Shown: one piece after another, positions 42,798-53,900 of the stretch
How positions within the stretch are numbered: the first letter of the stretch is position 1
Layout: every line of letters starts with the position of its first letter
Origin: an uncultured Lachnospiraceae bacterium
Lineage (GTDB): Bacteria > Bacillota > Clostridia > Lachnospirales > Lachnospiraceae
Reading direction: 5' to 3'
Assembly: GCA_934294885.1 (NCBI GenBank)
Contig: CAKRAK010000001.1
Span: 124,001-188,000 of the forward strand
DNA length: 64,000 nt
Position numbers and translations under genes: made by a program
Notes under the pieces: generated by a model
The model's input: only the letters and a program-made list of their open reading frames with translations
The model's database searches: none
What the model was told of the DNA's origin: nothing

Positions 42798-45700
42798 TTA
42801 ATATCTGTATAATTCCAACATATAATCTCTTTTTAAGCTGTAACCGTAATTTCTGGCTGCTGCCCAGCCTCTTCCATATGGATTTTCATGAATCCCCAAC
42901 CATTCCACATAAGGAGCACTTCCCCTTGTTACATATGAAAAACGAGAATCCACACAAGCATTACGAAGGGGTGCACGGTTTGCATATGCCTTTAAATGCT
43001 GCACCTGTGACCGAATACCGTGTCGTACGTTAGAGAAGCTTTGTCCCGGCACTCCACCACCGGTAGCACCTAAGCCTGCAAAGTTATACTGTGTAATGGA
43101 CACATCGCCACCAAACCGCAAGAAACCGGTTTCTTTCATTGCCTGGCAAAAGGTTACCGCAGGGTCGATTCCCTCTGCAACACTTTCCTCATAAACAATC
43201 TGACAAAAGGCTTCTATCGTAGGAGCATCGGAGCCGGCATAAAAAGCCGGATAAGATGCTCTTGACTTGAAATATCTGGTCATTTCATTCACTGTAGTAG
43301 TTGCCTTTCCGGATACCGGGGTTAATGTGGAAAATACTGTAACATAATATTCCAGTAATCCATAATCGTCCATACCAAAGTCACTGGCAAGCTCCGGATA
43401 ATCTTTTCTAAACTGCCAGAAATTGTAAACTCCGCTGTAATCTTTTCCGTTATATACCGTCCATGGTTTCTGTAATTTGGTTACTCCTGTTGCTTTTCTG
43501 TGTTCATTCTTTCCTGTCTTAATATAATGAAGCACATATTGATAAATATTATTCCGATATACCTTTCTTAAGTCCGGATTGGCATATCTGTAAGAAGTAA
43601 CATCAAAGGTAGCACACGCCTGACGACCTTCTTTTATTCCCTTGTTTACAAAATGCTCCAGGGTTTTAATATCATCCTCACCATAGGTTCTTTTGATATA
43701 ATTATATTTTTTCTGATAATAGTAATAATTATATACATTCCGGTAATTTACACCGTTATACATGGTAACGTAGCCTTTTCTGGCAGAATAGGTCTTTCCG
43801 TCTCTTCCTTCTCTCTTACCGGAACTGATATAATGGAGATAATATTTTGTCAAATCGTTACCGAATTTGTTTCTTAAATCCACATATCTGTTTTTGTAAT
43901 TGGTAACATTAAATTCTGCGTTTGCCTGACGGCCTTCCTTCATTCCCTTTGTAACAAAGTGTTTGATATAAGCTGCATCATCATAACCGTAAGTCTTAAA
44001 CAGATAAGGGTACTTGTTAGCATAGTAACCAACCTGATATACGGCACTGTAGTCCTTGCCCTGATAATAATGAATACCACCCTGCATGATCTTCGTACCG
44101 GTTGCTTTACGTTTTTCTGCTTTTCCCTTATTCATATAATGCAGATAATACTGTTTTAAATTATTCTTAAACTGTTTTCTTAAATCGGAATAACGACATG
44201 CATATGCATTTACATCAAAGGTGGAAATCGCCTGGCGGCCTTCCTTCATTCCCTTATTAATAAAGTGCTTCAATGTTGCAATATCATCGGTTCCGTAAGT
44301 TCTTTTGATATAGTTATATTTTTTCTGGTAGAATGAGAAGTTATATACTGCGCTGTAGTCCACTCCGTTATATATCGTTACGGCACCTACAACATCGGAA
44401 TAGGTTTTTCCGTCACGTCTTCCCTTTTTGCCGTACTTGATGTAATGAAGATAATACTGAACAAGATCCTCACCATACTTATTACGTAAATCCACATAAC
44501 GGTTCTTGTAATAAGTTACATTAAATTCATCCTTCGCCTGACGGGCTTCTTTCATTCCCTTATATACAAAGTGCTTGATGGTTGCAATATCATCTTCGCC
44601 AAATTGCTTTTTGACCCACTGATACTTATTCTGATAATAATCGAAATCATATACAGCACTGTAATCTACGTCATGATAAACCGTAACGGTTCCTTTTCTG
44701 GCAGAATAGGTCTTTCCGTCTCTTCCTTCTTCTTTTCCGCTGTTAATATAATGCAGATAGTACTTTCCATAATCATCTCCGTATTTGTTACGCAGATCTA
44801 CATAACGGTTCATGTAGTATTTTACATTAAAGTCCGCACAGCCCTGTCTTTTTTCCTTCATTCCGTATAAGACAAAATGCTTTAATGCACCGTATCGGTT
44901 ATTACCGTAGTTTTCCTTGATATCCTCATACTTATTCACATAGTAATCAAAATCAAATACCGCACTGTAGTCCACTCCCCGGAACACGGTTCCGTTTGCA
45001 GAAGATAAACCAAAATAGCTTGCAATGGCATCTGCATCTGCTTCACCCAAAGCTCTTAATGAGCTTTCGGAAGTTAAGAAGTTTGCAGCATCATATGCGC
45101 TGGAAACAAATGCATGCTCTACAATAATTCCCGGAAAACCGCGTAGCTTTGAATTACGAATAACAGAATAATAATCACTTACGGAACCATCCGGATAATA
45201 ATCTGTTGTAGAAGCTCCATTGGATGGGCTGTAATATCTGACATGGGTTCCTCTGTTGGCAAGTCCCAATGCTGTCAATGCATTTAAGATTGCCTGGGAA
45301 ACTGCTGCACCTGTTACATGGGCATTTGGATTATAATTTGCATTCGGATAATAAACCTCCGTACCGTTTGCACCGCTGGAAGAAGAGTTATTATGTAAAC
45401 TTACAAACAAATCTGCCCCTACACTGGCAGCATAATTTACTCTGTCCTCCAGTCCTACATAAACATCCGAATATCTTGTCATATAAACTTCTACACCACC
45501 GTACTGCTTTAACTGTTCCATACAATACTGGGCAATTTTTAAGTTAACAACCTTTTCAACAACACCGTTTGCACCTGCACCGCCATCACTTCCTCCGTGA
45601 CCCGGGTCTAATACAACAACGATGTCACCGTCTGCGGTTCTCTTTGAACGAGCCTTTCCACCGACATCGGAGATTGCTTCTCCAATATCAGAACCACTGA

Positions 45701-46400
45701 TCTGATTTCCCTCAGCATCTGTGACAACGACGCCATCCATAGGCTCTGTACTATCCTGATCCATAAGATATACATCCGCATCCGTATCAACGGAAACCTC
45801 AACACCGAACTTAGCCTCAATTCCGATTGCAGTAAGATCTATGTCATAAGAAGTCTCGTCGGAAACAACCGTTAATTTCTGGATAACATATTCTCCGCTT
45901 TTGGAGATTGTATCCTTTGCCAACCGGAAGGTTAACAGGGTATCATCTTTTCCGGTCATACTCTGTTCGTAAGCCTGTCCCGACTCTTTATGTACATAGG
46001 TAAGTGTTGCATCTGTAATGTTGCTGTTTTCATCACCGATATCAACCAATACATTCTGTTCCATAGATGAAGTAATATAATCTTCCGCTACAACCAGCCA
46101 GTTAACTAAAGGAGCCTTTTCCTGAACATCTTCAGAGGTCTCCCGGGGTAGTGTAACCTCTGCCTCTTGTGTCGCTTCATAAGAAGTTGTATTCTCAGTT
46201 TCTGTGCTCTCTAAAACAGCTTCCGTAGATGCTTCCTCTAACGAATCGGTCTCTGATGTATCCAATCCGAAGTCAGAATTTTCTTCTGACGTATCTTCAG
46301 AAACTACGTTATTTGTTGCTGCATAAGATACAATGCCATTCATATTCAATAACATGCTGGCACATAACACACCTGCAACAACTCGTTTTAAATATCTCAT
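42798..46400 (-). CDS. Two-headed peptidoglycan hydrolase (amidase_3 + repeats + glucosaminidase)
   Basis: A 1200-residue secreted wall hydrolase with a signal peptide (1-27), an acidic linker and a beta domain. Residues 258-465 are an N-acetylmuramoyl-L-alanine amidase (amidase_3) with zinc ligands H268 in LDPGHGG, E282 and H336 in VSLHNN, and catalytic E429 in IIVEHAFV. Five full copies and one decayed copy of the ~100-residue surface module fill about residues 470-1010. A C-terminal glucosaminidase-like domain (about 1040-1200) has the probable catalytic Glu in CQAMKETGF and then YNFAGLGATGG. It cuts both the peptide and glycan parts of peptidoglycan, probably in cell separation or turnover. 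The module in a host-wall enzyme suggests that it binds the cell's own envelope. Confidence 0.92.
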   Translation of the reverse strand: MRYLKRVVAGVLCASMLLNMNGIVSYAATNNVVSEDTSEENSDFGLDTSETDSLEEASTEAVLESTETENTTSYEATQEAEVTLPRETSEDVQEKAPLVNWLVVAEDYITSSMEQNVLVDIGDENSNITDATLTYVHKESGQAYEQSMTGKDDTLLTFRLAKDTISKSGEYVIQKLTVVSDETSYDIDLTAIGIEAKFGVEVSVDTDADVYLMDQDSTEPMDGVVVTDAEGNQISGSDIGEAISDVGGKARSKRTADGDIVVVLDPGHGGSDGGAGANGVVEKVVNLKIAQYCMEQLKQYGGVEVYMTRYSDVYVGLEDRVNYAASVGADLFVSLHNNSSSSGANGTEVYYPNANYNPNAHVTGAAVSQAILNALTALGLANRGTHVRYYSPSNGASTTDYYPDGSVSDYYSVIRNSKLRGFPGIIVEHAFVSSAYDAANFLTSESSLRALGEADADAIASYFGLSSANGTVFRGVDYSAVFDFDYYVNKYEDIKENYGNNRYGALKHFVLYGMKEKRQGCADFNVKYYMNRYVDLRNKYGDDYGKYYLHYINSGKEEGRDGKTYSARKGTVTVYHDVDYSAVYDFDYYQNKYQWVKKQFGEDDIATIKHFVYKGMKEARQAKDEFNVTYYKNRYVDLRNKYGEDLVQYYLHYIKYGKKGRRDGKTYSDVVGAVTIYNGVDYSAVYNFSFYQKKYNYIKRTYGTDDIATLKHFINKGMKEGRQAISTFDVNAYACRYSDLRKQFKNNLKQYYLHYMNKGKAEKRKATGTKIMQGGIHYYQGKDYSAVYQVGYYANKYPYLFKTYGYDDAAYIKHFVTKGMKEGRQANAEFNVTNYKNRYVDLRNKFGNDLTKYYLHYISSGKREGRDGKTYSARKGYVTMYNGVNYRNVYNYYYYQKKYNYIKRTYGEDDIKTLEHFVNKGIKEGRQACATFDVTSYRYANPDLRKVYRNNIYQYVLHYIKTGKNEHRKATGVTKLQKPWTVYNGKDYSGVYNFWQFRKDYPELASDFGMDDYGLLEYYVTVFSTLTPVSGKATTTVNEMTRYFKSRASYPAFYAGSDAPTIEAFCQIVYEESVAEGIDPAVTFCQAMKETGFLRFGGDVSITQYNFAGLGATGGGVPGQSFSNVRHGIRSQVQHLKAYANRAPLRNACVDSRFSYVTRGSAPYVEWLGIHENPYGRGWAAARNYGYSLKRDYMLELYRY

Positions 46401-46441
46401 TCTGCCTCTCCTTCTCTTTTATACTAAAAATTTACCGAAAT

Positions 46442-46470
46442 ATTTTAACATATTTTTAATACTTTCGCAA
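46442..46470 (-). promoter_or_regulatory. sigma-A promoter for the amidase gene
   Basis: TTGCGA, 17 bases, TAAAAT on the minus strand, 41 bases before the start codon. Confidence 0.62.
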
Positions 46471-46586
46471 TACATTCGTCATTTCTTCCGGAAATTTCCA
46501 GCCGGAGGCACTTTATTTTTGTTTTATTGCGGCGACACATAATAAAATACCCTTTTTTATCTTTTTCTTTCGCATCTTTCCTACAG

Positions 46587-46618
46587 TAAAAAAGTGTATC
46601 CTACGATACACCTTTTTA
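46587..46618 (-). terminator. Terminator of the exopolysaccharide operon
   Basis: GTGTATC pairs with GATACAC around CTAC, with A and T flanks on both sides. It follows the last gene of the long minus-strand cluster. Between 46471 and 46586 nothing else is seen. Confidence 0.85.
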
Positions 46619-46681
46619 AAACCTTTCTAAAAATTCATCCCCTGTTACAGAACCAATTCACAAAACCTTCCGAAAAGAAAA

Positions 46682-49327
46682 CTATCCTTTTGCTCCCACA
46701 AGCCTTACTCTTGTATAGGTTCCCTCATAGGAAGGAGCACATATATATTCCTTTACCTTTGAAGACAAATTTACTTCATAAGGAAAATGTAAATGTGCTG
46801 CAATCACAGCCACAACCGGACTGTTTTCATCATATAACAGCTCCATAAACGCTGCTGTATTTTCATCCGGTTCATACCGGTCACCCACTCCCCACATATT
46901 ATAATTATTCCGATTCGCATAAGAAGCTTCTCTTAAGCTGCCATCCACGGGGGAATCATAGGGAACATGGGTAATTACAACAACCGGTTTGTTTTTTTCC
47001 ATAATATTCTTAATCTTAGAAAGTGTCTCTTTTGAAATATCCTGCCAGCTGTTATTGATTCCCAGTAAAACAAATTCCGGATATTCTATCTCCCAGAAAT
47101 CAGGATTTTCCAAAAGTCCGGATTGCAGTGTATCCACTTCTTTTTCCGACAATGCATCGGCAGTATAATGTCTGCTGTAATCATGATCGGAACGGATGTA
47201 TACGATTGGCTCCCGGATCAGACCCATCCCCTGTTTTAAAAGCTGTATGTTTGCTTTCGATGCATAATCAACCATATCTCCTGCAAACACAACCAAATCC
47301 GCATTTTCCCCATCTATATTCTTTGCCATATCCAGCCAAAGATCAGATGCATAAGTACCGGTTGCACCGGTCAACTCCTGTCTTCTCTGAGCAACCAGAT
47401 CCTTATATTCATCCCCCACCTCATCATCAGGAACGATTAGTTGTAAATCATTGGCAACTACAAATTCAAAGGAATCCGATAATCCAGGAATCTCTATGAC
47501 AACACCATCGGTACATGGTGTTACCTCATAGCCTTTCGCCTTCAGGGTGTCTGCTAATCCGTTGTCCCTAAAATACATCTTAACGAAATCCGTAACATTT
47601 ACATAATAGTAATCCTTCCATGCAATATGTTCCTTTACTCCATCCATTACATTGCAGGAAACGATAATTCCGTCATCGGAGTCATCCACCTGCTCCAACA
47701 GATAAGAAATCCGATACCGGTTTAATTCATACTGCAACGGCCATGGTGCCGTATCAGAATATATGGTTTTATCCTTTACAGAAATCCCCTTTGCTTCCAT
47801 ATCCTTAAAGAATTCGTAGGTTCCTTCATATGCGCCACCGGAGAATATGACAGAAGGCTTTGCAAACTGAAAATGATCGGTATTCCCCATTATAATGAAT
47901 AAAATGACGATTCCCAAAATGCAGCTTATAGTTCTGTCTATCCGTCTGCCACGAAGAAGCTTCCACGAAACAGCTGCCAAAAAGCCAAAGATTACAATCA
48001 GATTCAAAAACAGATTAAACTTCACGCTTTTACTTTTCAGAATATACTCAAACAAAATCCATTCTATAGATGTAGTTGAAATTCGTTCCGTGGGAACGCA
48101 CATCTGATTGGCAAGCTCCAAGGTCGGAAAGATTTTAAACAGAAATCCGGCAGAAAGAAGGAGCACACAACACCAGAAGAATATAATCCGGCTTTTCTTT
48201 ACCGGATGAGATATAAGCCATACGATGACTGCAAGAATCGCAGGATATGCGAAGTTTACATAATATCTTCCATATACGAAGCCTTTATACCCATATACTT
48301 CACCGTTATATACCTGTATGCCCCATCTCATAACAAGACCCGCCATAACAATTGCAACACAGATACCACCAAGCCAGATAAAAGTAAATAAAATCCGGTC
48401 AACGGTATCCGTCTCCTTTGAAAATTGTTTCTTGCAGATTGCTGCTATGGATAATAATAGAAATGCAACTGCAAGCCATGCCAGACCATAGGTTTGTGTA
48501 CCAAGGGTCATAAAGTTAGACCAGATACATTTTACCGCTATCCGAAAACCCTCTAAACTTTTCAAGAAATATAAAGATGCATCCTCTGGTATGACATCGC
48601 TGTTTTTTACATCGGATGTATGCCAGAAATAAGCCCTGTATAAATCATTACACCAATTTACAACCTTATAAAGAACAAGCTGGGTCGGAAAATAAACAAA
48701 AGGATTCACAAACCATTCCTTGAATACAAAACGGTATAACACAACTACAATACAAAAAGCGATAATAATCGTTACCATTCGCTCATGCAGAGTTAAACAA
48801 TAAGATAATCCCACCGCCAAAATAATTCCGTATATGATTTTTCTTTTGGAATCCTTAATAGATATAGCCTTTGCAATGATAAAAAAGATAACCCATCCCA
48901 TTATATATAAAGAGGGTTCGGATTTCATGTCGGCAGGCATTAAAATTCCCATAAATACTGCCAATAAAACCGCAACCGCCTTGGATTGGATTTTTAAATA
49001 TTTCACTTCCAGATGATAGATCATAACACCAAGAAATGCATACAAAACATTATAAAATGATAATATTCCGTAATAGATGATATCCGGATTATCCGTTAAT
49101 GCAAAAAAAGGGGCATACAGCCATTTAAAACCGTATCCATAATAATAAACCTTTTGAATCAACAAATCCCAGTCAAGCCCCGCAAGCTTTGTAGGCGCGA
49201 TCAAATCTCCGATGCGATCCGGGTTAATCCCGTAATCCGCGGCAACAAAGAAAAATAAAAATTTACAGACAATGATACTGAAAAAGATCAATAATTCATT
49301 TTTTCTTTTTATGAACCAGTTTTTCAT
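46682..49327 (-). CDS. Multi-span membrane protein fused to a metallophosphoesterase domain
   Basis: An 881-residue protein. Residues 1-500 hold about 12 membrane spans and resemble GT-C-type glycosyltransferases; acidic residues after the first span (DRIGDLIAPTKLAG) and YYYGYGFKWLY are shared with the paralogue at 50902-54153. Residues 620-880 are a calcineurin-like phosphoesterase: NDLQL in place of the usual DxH, GDMVD, SDHD in place of GNHD, VVITHVPYD, and AHLH in place of GHxH. Several metal ligands are therefore changed. The start follows GGGAGG. It may transfer a sugar and trim a phosphate-linked group on the outer face; no substrate is evident. Confidence 0.7.
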   Translation of the reverse strand: MKNWFIKRKNELLIFFSIIVCKFLFFFVAADYGINPDRIGDLIAPTKLAGLDWDLLIQKVYYYGYGFKWLYAPFFALTDNPDIIYYGILSFYNVLYAFLGVMIYHLEVKYLKIQSKAVAVLLAVFMGILMPADMKSEPSLYIMGWVIFFIIAKAISIKDSKRKIIYGIILAVGLSYCLTLHERMVTIIIAFCIVVVLYRFVFKEWFVNPFVYFPTQLVLYKVVNWCNDLYRAYFWHTSDVKNSDVIPEDASLYFLKSLEGFRIAVKCIWSNFMTLGTQTYGLAWLAVAFLLLSIAAICKKQFSKETDTVDRILFTFIWLGGICVAIVMAGLVMRWGIQVYNGEVYGYKGFVYGRYYVNFAYPAILAVIVWLISHPVKKSRIIFFWCCVLLLSAGFLFKIFPTLELANQMCVPTERISTTSIEWILFEYILKSKSVKFNLFLNLIVIFGFLAAVSWKLLRGRRIDRTISCILGIVILFIIMGNTDHFQFAKPSVIFSGGAYEGTYEFFKDMEAKGISVKDKTIYSDTAPWPLQYELNRYRISYLLEQVDDSDDGIIVSCNVMDGVKEHIAWKDYYYVNVTDFVKMYFRDNGLADTLKAKGYEVTPCTDGVVIEIPGLSDSFEFVVANDLQLIVPDDEVGDEYKDLVAQRRQELTGATGTYASDLWLDMAKNIDGENADLVVFAGDMVDYASKANIQLLKQGMGLIREPIVYIRSDHDYSRHYTADALSEKEVDTLQSGLLENPDFWEIEYPEFVLLGINNSWQDISKETLSKIKNIMEKNKPVVVITHVPYDSPVDGSLREASYANRNNYNMWGVGDRYEPDENTAAFMELLYDENSPVVAVIAAHLHFPYEVNLSSKVKEYICAPSYEGTYTRVRLVGAKG

Positions 49328-49351
49328 AGAAACCTCCCGGGGTATTTCCCT

Positions 49352-50887
49352 TTACGAATTCTCTTCCGCCTTATGATGTAATGCTTTATGATAGAATCCG
49401 GAAAAAAGAATCCGGACAAGAGCAAACATCCACAAAAGATATGCTGCCATTCTAAGCTGGTTAGACAAGCTGGTGCCAATATAGGTATAATCATTAAATA
49501 CAATCTTATCCAATAGAATATAACTGTCATAGGCTTCTGTCAGATCAATTCGAAGACCCATATCATCCGGTGTTAAAAAGGTGATATCCATATAATTATC
49601 TCCTTTTTTAATAACCCTGAAATCGTAATTATACCGACCGATTCCAAATATATACATGTAATCCCGCTTACAGTATTTCACCTGAACATTTACATTCTGA
49701 ACATCGAACAAACCAAACTGTCCGTAATACAATACAATCCATGGATCAATCCGATTGGAACGCAGACATCCATCCGGTAATACATCATAACCAACCAAAG
49801 CACCTTCACATTCCTGTAACTGCGAGGTACTGATTTCTATTCTTGTATGCTTTTTGTTCATTCCCCGGTTTACCCCTTGCGTAATTACGGCGGATATCAC
49901 AAGAATAATTACACCCAGTATAACAAGCTGTAGATTTTTCATATGTTCCAATGATATCAGCTTTATCTTTTTGTTCCAGCAAAGAGAAACAAAATACAGT
50001 CCCAATCCCACAAAAGCAATCAGTAATACCAGCCAGTCTGCAAATAACACACTATAACAGGTCATTAAGAAGAACAAAATACTGATTCGTTCCTTTCTTC
50101 CCTTCTCATGAAGGAAGCATAAAATATGCATTCCCAAAAGAAAAATAATCAATAAAATGAAAACCAGTTTGTAATTCCTTCCAAGGGTATTAAAAAGCTC
50201 CGGTATTCCATGTCCGGAATATGGCAGTTCCAAATACTTTCCGATATAGGGTATAGAACAGAAAAAACGCTGTACCACGCCCCCTAAGAAGCAAAGGAGA
50301 AACAATGCATAAAACAAATACGACAAAACCGAAAAAGCTTTATTACAGTCATTCTTCTTATCAGCAGTTAACACCTCCGGCTTTTTTATATGAAGAATCA
50401 GTCCAACCAGAATCCACACAACAAACCAACTGTTTCTTACAAAAATCTCATTTACCATGTTGCCATCTAATCCATTATAAATCAGGAAAATCTGCAGCCC
50501 CTCCAAAGCAAATGCTAGTGTTAAGAAAATATAAAGTCCTCTGGAGGCGGAGGTATTCCCTAAGCCTGAAAATATCAATGCTCCAATCAAAAGAAAGGTT
50601 GCAGGATTGGAATTGATCAATGCCATAGTCAATAAAATTCCATAAATTACATAATCATATTTTTTAATTGTCTTTGGAATTTCATATTGTGCCAGAGAAT
50701 AAAAAATCACAAATACAAACAAAGAAGCCATTGACTTTGTTCCATCTGACCAGTTTCCGTTTGGAATCAGGGCAACCACCAGATTACATAACAGAATATA
50801 AAACAGATATAAAACAACCGGCACACATCCCAAAAAAGGAACCAGATCCACACTATTTAATTGTTTCAGACTAAATTTATCCTTCAT
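49352..50887 (-). CDS. Integral membrane protein of the polysaccharide cluster
   Basis: A 511-residue protein with about 11 spans in residues 15-360, an extracytoplasmic domain of about 110 residues (HTRIEISTSQLQECEGALVG to DKIVFNDYTYIG), and one last span. I do not recognise a family. Size, topology and place among glycosyltransferases and flippases fit a polymerase (Wzy-like) or another GT-C-like enzyme, but no signature residue supports either. It lies 14 bases from the 50902 gene upstream and 24 bases before the phosphoesterase fusion. Confidence 0.65.
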   Translation of the reverse strand: MKDKFSLKQLNSVDLVPFLGCVPVVLYLFYILLCNLVVALIPNGNWSDGTKSMASLFVFVIFYSLAQYEIPKTIKKYDYVIYGILLTMALINSNPATFLLIGALIFSGLGNTSASRGLYIFLTLAFALEGLQIFLIYNGLDGNMVNEIFVRNSWFVVWILVGLILHIKKPEVLTADKKNDCNKAFSVLSYLFYALFLLCFLGGVVQRFFCSIPYIGKYLELPYSGHGIPELFNTLGRNYKLVFILLIIFLLGMHILCFLHEKGRKERISILFFLMTCYSVLFADWLVLLIAFVGLGLYFVSLCWNKKIKLISLEHMKNLQLVILGVIILVISAVITQGVNRGMNKKHTRIEISTSQLQECEGALVGYDVLPDGCLRSNRIDPWIVLYYGQFGLFDVQNVNVQVKYCKRDYMYIFGIGRYNYDFRVIKKGDNYMDITFLTPDDMGLRIDLTEAYDSYILLDKIVFNDYTYIGTSLSNQLRMAAYLLWMFALVRILFSGFYHKALHHKAEENS

Positions 50888-50901
50888 ATTATCCGAACCT
50901 C

Positions 50902-53900
50902 TTATTTTAATTCTATCTGCTGAAGCTTAATTCCTGCTTTTTTCATAGAAGAAGCGTTACTATCCTGCAATTCTTCCGGCAATTCACTTAATACCAGACA
51001 TCTGATAACCAAATCAAGCTGATTATTTTTTACATAGCTTTTCGGAATCACAAAATCATAGGTTTCATAAATATCACTTACCTCTACCGTATCCATCAAA
51101 TCCTCACCGGCATATAATTCCACAGTCTGAGTTTCTGCAGAACGCATCGTAATAGATACCGTAACATCTCCCTCTTCCTCAACAGGCAGGGTCAATGCCG
51201 TTTTCTTCTTTGATGTCCATGCTCCATCTTCATCCGGAGCATACATTTTGGCACCTGTATACTGATTCGCTGCGTCTTTACGGAAATCAACCCGGTCTCC
51301 GATATGAAGATTGCCGGTTCTTGCAATATATACCCGGTTACTGTCCATTTCCTCTGATGATGCCATCTCCATAGAAAATTCAGTGGTACCATCCGCAACA
51401 AAGGAAAGCTGCATACCTTCTTTTGAAACTGTAAATTCCTCTTCTATGGTTTCCCCGTTATTCCTGCTTAAGAGGAAGTTTTCCTCCGGTGTATCCGAAG
51501 GCAGAATGGAAAGCTCATAACAGCCTGCCGGCAACATAATTTCCCCTAAAGGCTTCAACACTTCTGTTCCGTTCTGGCGGAGGAAATATAGACTGACTGC
51601 ATTCTCCTTATTAAACGGCGTAATCTCTGCCTTTTCTTCTGCCGCTGACAATCTTCCGTCCCGATAAGCTAATAAGGTATAATTCTTTGTGACACATAAA
51701 ATGTCATAAGCATCCAACAGATCAAAAATGAGACTGTCTGAATTATTGTTATATAAAATGATATAACTGTCTTTTTCACCGGATTGTAAGTATTCCTGTA
51801 GCTTCTTATAATTCCAGACGGAAATATCATCAACCTTGAACAACTCCTCCAAAACTCTCAGATTACTGTCTAACTCAATATAATTGTAATTAGATAACAG
51901 CTTCACCGGTTTCTTTAATCCAATTTGATCCATATAGGATTTTAACAATTCAAATTCTTCCGGTTTTCCGTTACCAAGGGAACTGTATTTTTCCATACAG
52001 GTATATTCTACTTCTACGTTCCGAATCCACTTCTTATTTTGCGTTACAAGGGTAAAATAATTATAGTTATTATATCTGGAATCCACGACAAAAGAAGCGG
52101 TTGCTCTTCCGTTGTCATCCATTTCGACTTTTGCGGATGCAATTTTTTCTCCATTTTCGTAAACATCAACAAAATCCTCATTACCGTCATGGGCATCATA
52201 AGAAATACGGCACTCATATTTTCCGTAGGATATTGTGTTCATCCAACATCGAAGCACTTCCCCCGGTTGTTTTTGATATACAAGATTTCCCAAAACGAAC
52301 GCCGTGTCCTGATACTCAATATAGTTGGGATTCAGTTCATTTACTTCCTTCATCTTATGAGCCTGATATTCCCGGACTGCATTCTGATAATCCTCCCCCT
52401 TTACCCAGAGACACTTTCCATTATCCAAAACATAGCTTGTATATTCATGCTCCAATAAATATTCCGCATAAGAGCCGCTTCCGCTGACGGTTATGGCAAT
52501 GCCCTGCTCTAATGTCTCCTCCGGCAGCTCATACATAACGGAATACCGGTTTAAAGTAAACTGCATTAAAAAACGACTCTCTCTTGAATTGGTAAGATAG
52601 TAAATTTCCTGTGGCAGCTCACAGTAATCCTTTAACTCATGAATCACATGGTATACTTCATCCACTTCTTCCTGGACATCCGTTTTTTCCATGGTAAAAT
52701 CCTTGATTCCCAGACACAAAAAGACGGACACGCAAAAAAGCAGGCACTGATTTCTTTTTTCTTCTGCCATCACAGCAAGAATCACGAAAGCCCCAAATAA
52801 AACAGTAAATATCATACTATTTTCTATGGAAGATGTAACAGAACCAAAAATTCCGATTCGTTCCATATACATACTGTTGCCCATCTCTCCCATAGCATTT
52901 TTCAAGATTGGCCACATGTACAGATAAAAGCCCGCCGTAATCATTCCAAACAATAAAAGTGCCACCAGCTTTAATCTGGATAAATCAACCTTTTTCATCA
53001 GATGCTGCAATAAGATAAGCAGTGCAAACATACCGATATAAGACCATACATTGTAGTAACGGACATAGGCATAGCCTTTATAGCCGTATATGTTACCAAC
53101 AGCAATGTTCTTTCCCCAGTCTACCGCAATTCCAACAATGGTTGCCGAAACAGTAAAAAAGCTGACCATTAGAAATAAAAACAAAACATGATTTTCCTCA
53201 TAAAAGGATTTCCATTTTTTCTCTTTACGGAAAAATTCAGCGATTGCCACAATGGCAAATAAAAACATAATCAGATAAGTACCAAGGGAAATAATGGTTT
53301 CTGTTCCGATATTGGCAAATAAACAATCCAGAAAAATCTTAAAATTTTTCCGGCTTTCAATAAACCACGTCGGATTTGAAATTGCCACCTCCGTATTTCC
53401 CACAGATGCTCCGGAAGAAAGCTTGCTTCCCCAGAAATAGGCTACAATATATTTTTTTATTTTATCCTGTACCCATTTGAAAACAATATATACCGGAACG
53501 GCAGTTTCCAATGAAATCAGGCATTTTTTCTCATAAATCCAGTCAATGACAACCGTCAGACAAAATGCAAGGATAAAAGCAAGACTTCTTTCGTGTAAAG
53601 TGAGCATATACACCATAACAAAAGCCAGCACACCACTGATCACACGACGTTTTCCTTTTGTATCCGCTTCTAACAGCTTTACCATGCAGACCGCCCATAA
53701 AACCGTTGTTGCAAATAAGCTGTATTCCGAATACAATGGTGATTTTGTTCCGATTGCAATTGGCACAAGGTAAAATACAAAGGAAAGAGGAATCCCAAGT
53801 GTTGTCAGCTTTTTTCTCCTTCGAAGCATAAAAAGGCAGAGACCATACAAAAGACACATCATAACAATATTAATGTACAATATTCCACTGTAGATCAGTC

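Noticed and set aside
30830..46400. Possible CRISPR array or DNA-level tandem repeats
   Set aside because: The repeats are protein modules with diverged DNA, in frame inside long genes, with no short identical repeats and unique spacers.
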